Shown here piece by piece: positions 15,863 through 21,108 of a stretch of 21,108 bases of DNA; position 1 is the stretch's first letter, and the number at the start of each line of letters is the position of its first letter. The DNA is from CAYSYY01 sp964576115 [NCBI: uncultured Gemmatimonadota bacterium]. GTDB lineage: Bacteria > Blakebacterota > Blakebacteria > Blakebacterales. A program made the translations under genes and the position numbers. Location: NCBI GenBank assembly GCA_964576115.1, contig CAZNUA010000044.1:8568-29675 (forward strand), in the 5' to 3' direction. Below the pieces are notes generated by a model. It did not search any database, was not told the DNA's origin, and saw only the letters and a program-made list of their open reading frames with translations.

Positions 15863-17662
15863 ATGCTGACGAAACTGCGCAATCAGACCAAAGCCATTAT
15901 GTGGATCGTGGCGATCGCGTTCGTACTCACGATCGTTTTCGCCTGGGGAATGGATTATTCCGGCGGCAGCGCCAGTCCCGTTCTCGGCCGGGTCAACAAA
16001 CAGAAGATCATGATCCAGGAGTTCCAGAACGCCCTGCAGGCCAATTTTCAGTATCAGCGGGAGCAGTCGGGGGGACGGGATCTCAACGAATCGATGGTCG
16101 AGTACATCCGGGAGCAAACCTGGCAGCAGATGGTGGACCAGATTCTCGTCAATCAGGAGCTGCAACGTCTGGGGCTGACGACCAGCGATCAGGAGGTCGT
16201 CTTCGTGCTGCAGCACAACCCGCCGTCAGTCATGCGGCAGATCCCCGATTTCCAGACCGACGGTGTATTCGATCCGCAGAAGTACCAGGCAGCCATGCGC
16301 AACTTCCAGTATGCCGACTTCTGGGTCAGTATCGAGCAACAGCTCCGGTCCTTCCTGCCGCAGGTCAAACTCGAGCATATCATTTCAGCCATCCCCGTCG
16401 TTTCCGACGCCCAGGCCCGGGCTTCGTACATATTCACCAACGAGAAGGTCGCGGTCGATTTCGTCCGGGTCGATCCCACCACCCATCCCGATACCACCGT
16501 CACCGTCACTTTTCAGGAGATCGAAAGCTATTACAACAACCACCAGGAAGAGTACACCCAACCTCCCAAGGTGGATCTGAACTACGTTCTGTTGTACAAG
16601 AACGCCAGCGAACGCGATCGGGTGGAAATCCAGCAGACACTGCTCGAAATACGCGAACGGCTCGAAGAGGGCGAGGATTTCAACTATCTCGCCCAGCAGT
16701 ACTCCGACGATCCCTCCGCAACCGAAGGTGGCTATCTCGGCTGGGTCGGTCGGGGCGAGATGGTCTCTGCCTTCGAAGACGCCGGCTTCGAACTCGACCA
16801 GAAGAGTATCTCCGATCCGGTCCGGACCGAATTCGGCTGGCACATCATCCAGTGCGATTCGATCCGCGATGCCGGCACCGACAACGAAGAGCGTGAGCTG
16901 CGGCATATCCTGCTGCGCGACGAGGCCTCATCGACTACTCTCGACAGCCTCGAGAACCTGCTGACCCAGCTGCAGACCATGGCGGAGGACGATGATTTCA
17001 CGACAGCGGCGATGCAGCTGGGGCTCGAGGTCCAGCAGACCGGCCCGGTGACCAGAGGCGGGTTCGTGCCCGGGATCGGCTTCGAACAGTCGGTCACCAA
17101 CTTCGCCTTTGCCAACCGTATCGGCACGATTTCCGACATCATGGAGCACGAGTCCGCTTACTACATGGTTCAGGTGCGCGACAAGATCGAAGAGGGCGTG
17201 ACACCCCTGACCGAAGTCAGCGACCAGATCCGCGAGGATCTCCTGTACGTCAAACAGCTCGAAGCCCTGGAATCTTTCGCAACCGATCTGGCTGCACAGA
17301 TCCGAACCGCTCCTCTGCGTCTGAACGCCATCGCCGAAGCGGAGAGCCTGACAGTCACCGACACCCAGACTTTCAGCCGCGACGATTACGTGACAGGTGT
17401 CGGTCGCGACCCTGCCTTCATTGCGGCCGCATTCACCACCCCGATCGGGGGAGTCGCCGGTCCGATCCGCGGCGAGAACGAGTGGTATATCCTTTATGTG
17501 AAGGAACACCTAGAAGTCGAGGAAACCGGGCTCGACGCTATCATTGCCGGCGAGCGGGACCGGCTGCTGCGCCAGCAGATCACCAATGCCTTCAATGAAT
17601 GGGTACGGGGATTGCGCGCGCAGGCGAACATCGTCGACAATCGCTATCGTTTCTTCTATTGA
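15863..17662 (+). CDS. PpiD/SurA-like membrane-anchored peptidyl-prolyl isomerase
   Basis: 599 residues from ATG 15863; the frame is open to TTG 15788, but the ATG gives the expected N-terminus LTKLRNQTKAIMWIVAIAF. Residues 11-31 form one membrane anchor, so the bulk is periplasmic, as in PpiD. A SurA_N-like helical chaperone region spans ~37-175. A parvulin (PpiC) rotamase domain covers ~236-333, with SDDPSATEGGYLGWVGRGEMV and VRTEFGWHIIQ, the diagnostic blocks. A second, degenerate parvulin-like segment starts at ~345 (RELRHILLR) and lacks the GGxLGW block. By family it assists folding of exported or outer-membrane proteins near the Sec channel. The next gene starts 12 bp downstream with its Shine-Dalgarno directly after this stop codon, so the two form an operon. 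Confidence 0.9.
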   Translation: MLTKLRNQTKAIMWIVAIAFVLTIVFAWGMDYSGGSASPVLGRVNKQKIMIQEFQNALQANFQYQREQSGGRDLNESMVEYIREQTWQQMVDQILVNQELQRLGLTTSDQEVVFVLQHNPPSVMRQIPDFQTDGVFDPQKYQAAMRNFQYADFWVSIEQQLRSFLPQVKLEHIISAIPVVSDAQARASYIFTNEKVAVDFVRVDPTTHPDTTVTVTFQEIESYYNNHQEEYTQPPKVDLNYVLLYKNASERDRVEIQQTLLEIRERLEEGEDFNYLAQQYSDDPSATEGGYLGWVGRGEMVSAFEDAGFELDQKSISDPVRTEFGWHIIQCDSIRDAGTDNEERELRHILLRDEASSTTLDSLENLLTQLQTMAEDDDFTTAAMQLGLEVQQTGPVTRGGFVPGIGFEQSVTNFAFANRIGTISDIMEHESAYYMVQVRDKIEEGVTPLTEVSDQIREDLLYVKQLEALESFATDLAAQIRTAPLRLNAIAEAESLTVTDTQTFSRDDYVTGVGRDPAFIAAAFTTPIGGVAGPIRGENEWYILYVKEHLEVEETGLDAIIAGERDRLLRQQITNAFNEWVRGLRAQANIVDNRYRFFY

Positions 17663-17674
17663 GGAGGACAGGCT

Positions 17675-18904
17675 GTGTCCGATATCAGGATGGTCGCTTC
17701 AGTCGAAGCGATCCGGCAGAGTTTTCCCGCTCTCGAAAGAATCCACAACGACCATCCGGTCGCGTATTTCGACGGTCCCGGCGGCACCCAGGTGCCCCGG
17801 CAGGTCGTAGAGGCGGTTTCCGAGTACCTGCTTCACCATAACGCCAACCAGCACTGGGCCTATCCGACCAGCATCGAGACCGATGCCGTTTTCACCCTGG
17901 CCCGGCGGGCGGTCGCCGACCTGCTCAACGGCCGGCCCGAAGAGATCGCTTTCGGTCCCAATATGACCTCCCTTACCTACCATCTCTCCCGGGCTCTCGG
18001 ACGCGGCTACGGTCCGGGTGACGAGATCGTCATCACCGAACTCGACCACCACGCCAACATCGGTCCCTGGCAGGCCCTGGAGCAGGAGCGGGGCATTACC
18101 CTGAAGATGGTCCGTTTCGATACCGGCACCGGCCGGCTCGACTTCTCCGATCTCGAGGACAAACTGGGGCCCAACACCCGCCTGCTGGCGATCGGGGCGG
18201 CGTCGAATGCCCTCGGCACCATTACCGATGTGACCCGCGCGACCGCGATGGCCCACAGCGCCGGAGCCCGGGTCTTCGTGGACGCCGTGCACTATGTCCC
18301 GCACGTTCTGGCCGACGTGCAGGCGATCGGATGCGACTACCTGGCCTGCAGCGCCTACAAGTTCTACGGGCCTCACGTCGGGATTCTCTGGGGTCGCCAC
18401 GACCTGTTGCAGGAACTCGACGTACCGAAGCTGCAACCGGCCCCGAACGAAGCTCCCGCTCGCTTCGAGACCGGCACCCAGATCCATGAAGGCGTCGCCG
18501 GTACGGCTGCGATCGTGGATTTCCTGGCTGTTCTGGGACCGGGGGACTCGCGGCGGGAGAGACTGAGCGCCACGTACGAGGCTTTGCACCAGCGCAGCAC
18601 CACTCTCATCACTCGTCTCTGGGACGGCCTGCAGCAGATCGACGGCGTGACCCTCTACGGTCCCGAGCCGGGCACTCCACGCACCCCCACGCTCTCGTTC
18701 ACCGTTGCCGGCACCGAATCCCGTGAAGTCGTCGCTCTGCTGGCCGAAAAAGGACTCTTCCTCACTCATGGTGATTTTTACGCCATGACCGTGGTTGAGA
18801 GACTCGGTAAGGCCGATGAAGGTCTGGTTCGAGCCGGTTGTGCCTGCTACACCACCGAGCGGGAAATCGAACGTCTTATCGAGGCCGTCGCAGATCTGGT
18901 CTGA
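17675..18904 (+). CDS. Class V aminotransferase, cysteine desulfurase-like protein
   Basis: 409 residues from GTG 17675, preceded by GGAGGA (17663-17668). It is a PLP enzyme of the NifS/SufS superfamily, closest in pattern to the 'cysteine desulfurase-like' group. Evidence: AYFDGPGGTQVP near residues 30-41, TELDHHANIGPW (121-132), Asp203 and His206 in FVDAVHYVPH for the cofactor ring, and the Schiff-base Lys229 in CSAYKFYGPHVG. Near the C-terminus RAGCACY places Cys391 where SufS-type enzymes have the catalytic cysteine (RAGHHC), by eye alignment, with a second Cys389. It may therefore release sulfur from cysteine or act on another amino acid; the partner acceptor is unknown. No suf or isc genes adjoin it; its operon partner is the PpiD-like foldase gene. 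Confidence 0.85.
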   Translation: MSDIRMVASVEAIRQSFPALERIHNDHPVAYFDGPGGTQVPRQVVEAVSEYLLHHNANQHWAYPTSIETDAVFTLARRAVADLLNGRPEEIAFGPNMTSLTYHLSRALGRGYGPGDEIVITELDHHANIGPWQALEQERGITLKMVRFDTGTGRLDFSDLEDKLGPNTRLLAIGAASNALGTITDVTRATAMAHSAGARVFVDAVHYVPHVLADVQAIGCDYLACSAYKFYGPHVGILWGRHDLLQELDVPKLQPAPNEAPARFETGTQIHEGVAGTAAIVDFLAVLGPGDSRRERLSATYEALHQRSTTLITRLWDGLQQIDGVTLYGPEPGTPRTPTLSFTVAGTESREVVALLAEKGLFLTHGDFYAMTVVERLGKADEGLVRAGCACYTTEREIERLIEAVADLV

Positions 18905-18935
18905 GGATAAGTCACCCCGACCCGTTCCGATTCCT

Positions 18936-18950
18936 GTCTGAACCTCAGAC
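18936..18950. terminator. Short hairpin at the convergent gene ends
   Basis: GTCTGA (18936-18941) and TCAGAC (18945-18950) form a perfect 6-bp stem with a 3-nt loop. It overlaps the stop codon (18945-18947) of the minus-strand AroA-like gene and lies 31 bp after the stop of the class V aminotransferase. CTGAGG (18901-18906) also pairs with CCTCAG (18943-18948). There is no U-run, so terminator function is only a guess. Confidence 0.25.
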
Positions 18951-20258
18951 TGTCAGCGTCTCAATCAGAGCCGTGAATCCCGGCCAGTATCGGCGCACCG
19001 CGTCATAGGCCGCGATCGTGCTCTCACCGTGACAGGTCAGGGCACAGACGTGGCAGGCCAGTCCCACCAGCGGATCACCGAAACTGTTGAACTCCGCTCC
19101 ATCAAGCGTCTGCCGGCCGCGGAATATCAGACCGTCGGGCGATTCTCCGACCTCGAGTCCGAGAGCCCTGAGATTGGCCACCAGCGCTGCAATACGATCC
19201 GTTCCCTTCTCGCGCAGAATCGAGATATTCTTGAAGTAGGTCTCGCCTTCAGCCGCCGCCCCGGCCATGACAATTGGAGGGATATCTTCATGAATCAACG
19301 CCGCCGTGCTGCGCGAGATCCCCACACCGTGCAGCCTGGTGCGTCTGACATGAATGTCGCCTCTCACCTCACTGCCGACCGTGCGGCGATCCTGCAATTC
19401 GATACGCCCGCCCATACGCTGCAGGATCTTCAATCCTTCCCGACGGGAGGGATTGAGCCCGATCCCGGGGAGGGTCAGATCCGAACCCGGCAGGAGGAGA
19501 GCTGCGACAACCAGGTAGAGCGCTTTGCCGAAATCGCCGGGCAGATCGAACGCGGAGGCCTGCAATTCCTCGACGGGAGCGACCTCGATCGCGTACTCAC
19601 CCCGCCCTCCCCCGGACACCTCTTTCTCCAGACTCACTCCGCAGTGAGCCAGCATGCGCTCGATATGATCGGCCGACCGGGCCGGCTCAACGAAACGGGT
19701 TACACCGTCGGCCCGAAGAGCCGCCAGCAGCACTGCCGCCTTCACACCCGGATCGGGTTCTCCGCTGACAACCTCGGCCCCGACCAGACGCCCGCCGCGC
19801 ACGACCATCGGAAGAGTGTCACCCTCAGTCAGCTCGATCTCGGCACCGAGGCGACGCAGGGCTTCCGCCAGCCGGGTGAACTTCTGACGACTGAGGTAGC
19901 CGTCACCGGTCAGGGTCACCTCTCCCTCCAGACCGGCCGCTATCCCGGCCAGCAGATTGACCGTCAGTTCGGAACTGCCGCATGCAAGCGGACCATCCAG
20001 CTCCTGCAGGCCGGCACCAAGAGCATGGAAACCCCGGCCATTGATAAAAGTAGGACCGCTGTCGGGTGAATATTCGATCGCCACTCCCAGACTCTGCAGG
20101 GCGGAGACAGTACGCTCGACAAATCCTCCGGGAGCGTTTCCGCTGATTGCAGATTCACCGTTACAGAGAGCCGAGGTGACCAGAGCGCACTGATATGCCA
20201 GCTGATCGACCGCGAGCGAACAGGATCCCTTGAGTGCTTTTACACGATTGATCTTCAC
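18945..20258 (-). CDS. EPSP synthase (AroA) family protein with replaced active-site residues
   Basis: 437 residues from GTG 20258 (ribosome site weak: AAGG at about 12 nt). The whole length follows the AroA/enolpyruvyl transferase double-barrel pattern: LTGDGYLSR...LRRLGAEIE, VKAAVLLAALRADG, EPARSADHIERMLAHCGV, GIGLNPSRREGLKILQRMGG and TDRIAALVANLRALGLEV. Yet the substrate-binding motifs are altered. The N-terminal PGxKSxSxR reads AVDQLAYQC (16-24); GNxGTxxR reads CGSSELTV (93-100); the Arg of SLSKRP reads Gln (YLSRQK); the SxQ motif reads DPG (169-171); KESDR reads KGTDR; GDHRMAM reads GDPLVGL (394-400). So ordinary EPSP synthase activity is unlikely. It may act on another substrate or be a non-catalytic relative. 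MurA is less likely because its AKNAA and Cys-loop motifs are absent. A TTGACA at 20292-20287 sits ~30 bp before the GTG, which could imply a very short or no leader. It is flanked downstream by a convergent gene. Confidence 0.8.
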   Translation of the reverse strand: MKINRVKALKGSCSLAVDQLAYQCALVTSALCNGESAISGNAPGGFVERTVSALQSLGVAIEYSPDSGPTFINGRGFHALGAGLQELDGPLACGSSELTVNLLAGIAAGLEGEVTLTGDGYLSRQKFTRLAEALRRLGAEIELTEGDTLPMVVRGGRLVGAEVVSGEPDPGVKAAVLLAALRADGVTRFVEPARSADHIERMLAHCGVSLEKEVSGGGRGEYAIEVAPVEELQASAFDLPGDFGKALYLVVAALLLPGSDLTLPGIGLNPSRREGLKILQRMGGRIELQDRRTVGSEVRGDIHVRRTRLHGVGISRSTAALIHEDIPPIVMAGAAAEGETYFKNISILREKGTDRIAALVANLRALGLEVGESPDGLIFRGRQTLDGAEFNSFGDPLVGLACHVCALTCHGESTIAAYDAVRRYWPGFTALIETLTV

Positions 20259-20404
20259 TGCCGCCGATACCCTTCACACGCTGTAGTGTCAATGCCTGCC
20301 GGACTGCGGCTTCCAGATCTCAGGGCTACGCGGTCCCATAATAGAACAGCCTACTGACGTCGGATACGGGGGAACCGGGCACAGACCTCAGAAGACGGGG
20401 ACAG
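20259..20404. other. Intergenic gap between histidine kinase and AroA-like gene
   Basis: 146 bp between co-oriented genes. It contains TTGACA (minus strand, 20292-20287) with a poor -10 (TATCGG, 20269-20264) at 17 bp, and TATTAT on the minus strand near 20344-20339 without a matching -35. I see no convincing terminator for the kinase gene and no RNA gene. Weak evidence that the AroA-like gene has its own promoter. Confidence 0.3.
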
Positions 20405-21108
20405 CTATGCATAGAGCGGCAGTTGCAGGGTGAATTCTGCTCCGCCATGCGGCATGGTCCGGGCACTCAGGTTGCCTCCGTGGGCCAGCGCGATCTGCTT
20501 GGCGACGAACAGACCTACCCCCGATCCGCTTTCTTTGGTGGAATACAGGGGATCGAAGAGACGTTCAGTTTCAACCGCCGGCAATCCCGGACCTGAATCA
20601 GCTATCGTAATCTGAGCTGAGCCTTTCTCTCGTTTGAACGTTCCCTTGCTCTGCCTCACAGCAACACGCACATCGACGATGGTATCATCACCTGCTTCGA
20701 GGGAGTTCGTTATCAGGTTTGCCAGCACCATGGAAATACTCTGGGCATCCCATTCAGCCACAAAGTTCTTTGGTTCCTCGAATCCCAGACGAATCCGATC
20801 CGGGTATTTCTCCCTCATAAGATCGCATACTTGTGACACAAGGTCTCGCACCTGGACTTTTTCACGCGATATTTGACCAGAAATGTTTGATAGTAATGAC
20901 TTGGTTATATCTCCGACCTCCCGCGACCATTCGAGGCACTTCCTGAACTCTTCCTTCTCATCTACATCAGCTTGAGATTCAACACAGTACTCCGCAGTCA
21001 TCATGATCCGCGATATCGGCCTCTTGATCTCATGAAGAATCGAAGCTGTAGTCTTCCCCAGTTCTGCAAGCTGGCTGTCACGCCGACTGCGTTCTTCTAA
21101 CTTTCCTC
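20405..21108 (-). CDS. Sensor histidine kinase, C-terminal part (continues beyond the window)
   Basis: The frame is open from the window edge (first full codon at 21106) to TAG 20405, giving ~233 residues. An internal ATG at 21004 is not the true start, because the phosphoacceptor helix lies upstream of it: ELGKTTASILHEIKRPISR, with the H-box His encoded at 21034-21032. A dimerisation helix pair follows, then a complete HATPase domain: N-box VLANLITNSLEAGDD, G1 box IADSGPGLP, F-box LFDPLYSTKESGSGVG, G2 GVGLFVAKQIALAHGG. So it is an active-looking kinase of the NtrB/AtoS style. The sensor region and any response regulator lie outside the window. Base composition is unusual: about 45-48% GC in 60-base samples around 20821-20940, against about 70% in a pgk sample. 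Confidence 0.92.
   Translation of the reverse strand, partial: GKLEERSRRDSQLAELGKTTASILHEIKRPISRIMMTAEYCVESQADVDEKEEFRKCLEWSREVGDITKSLLSNISGQISREKVQVRDLVSQVCDLMREKYPDRIRLGFEEPKNFVAEWDAQSISMVLANLITNSLEAGDDTIVDVRVAVRQSKGTFKREKGSAQITIADSGPGLPAVETERLFDPLYSTKESGSGVGLFVAKQIALAHGGNLSARTMPHGGAEFTLQLPLYA

Noticed and set aside
17699-18769. Minus-strand open frame (~356 codons) opposite the class V aminotransferase
   Set aside because: Antisense to a clear PLP enzyme and without a family pattern.
1-21108. Insertion sequences, integrases, prophage or toxin-antitoxin genes
   Set aside because: No transposase, recombinase, phage or toxin motif was seen in any convincing frame.

Overview
The window is GC-rich (about 60-65% by eye, lower in a few genes) and gene-dense. 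It reads as a chromosomal segment of a Gram-negative-type bacterium. The evidence is a lipoprotein-like surface protein with six PKD domains and a propeller, a PpiD/SurA-type membrane-anchored foldase, and exported peptidase and hydrolase genes. Together with a fused TRAP permease and SelB, this suggests an uncultured FCB-related or neighbouring lineage (Krumholzibacteriota or Eisenbacteria type). That placement is inference only; no marker gene here fixes the taxonomy.

Layout. (1) 1-717, plus strand: C-terminus of a fused TRAP transporter permease. (2) About 876-3689, plus: large PKD/beta-propeller lipoprotein. (3) 3766-5127, minus: Sad-type succinate-semialdehyde dehydrogenase, diverging from (4) 5322-6383, plus: secreted S9-type alpha/beta hydrolase. 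(5) 6510-10178, minus: a glycolysis/secretion cluster in the transcription order gap, pgk, tpiA, secG, tRNA-Leu(GAG), ending in a good intrinsic terminator. (6) 10265-10966, minus: comF. (7) 11177-15578, minus: an M23 metallopeptidase gene tightly coupled to selB, with a good sigma70-type promoter. (8) 15863-18904, plus: a PpiD-like foldase coupled to a class V aminotransferase (cysteine desulfurase-like). (9) 18945-20258, minus: an EPSP-synthase-fold protein whose active-site motifs are almost all replaced. (10) 20405-21108, minus: C-terminal part of a sensor histidine kinase, noticeably AT-richer than its surroundings and running off the window.

Working together. gap-pgk-tpiA supplies the triose part of glycolysis and is probably co-transcribed with the SecYEG subunit gene secG and a leucine tRNA. 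SecG, the PpiD-like foldase, the M23 peptidase, the hydrolase and the PKD lipoprotein all belong to export or envelope biology. SelB implies selenocysteine decoding, but no selA, selC, selD or selenoprotein gene is present here. No complete novel multi-gene system, mobile element or CRISPR array was seen. The points most worth a second look are the AroA-family protein with a dismantled active site, the 11-unit heptanucleotide repeat between gap and pgk, the triplicate GC-rich repeat upstream of comF, and the coupling of a cell-wall peptidase gene to selB. No gene-free stretch exceeds 300 bases; the longest is the 284-bp divergent region between the M23 and PpiD-like genes.
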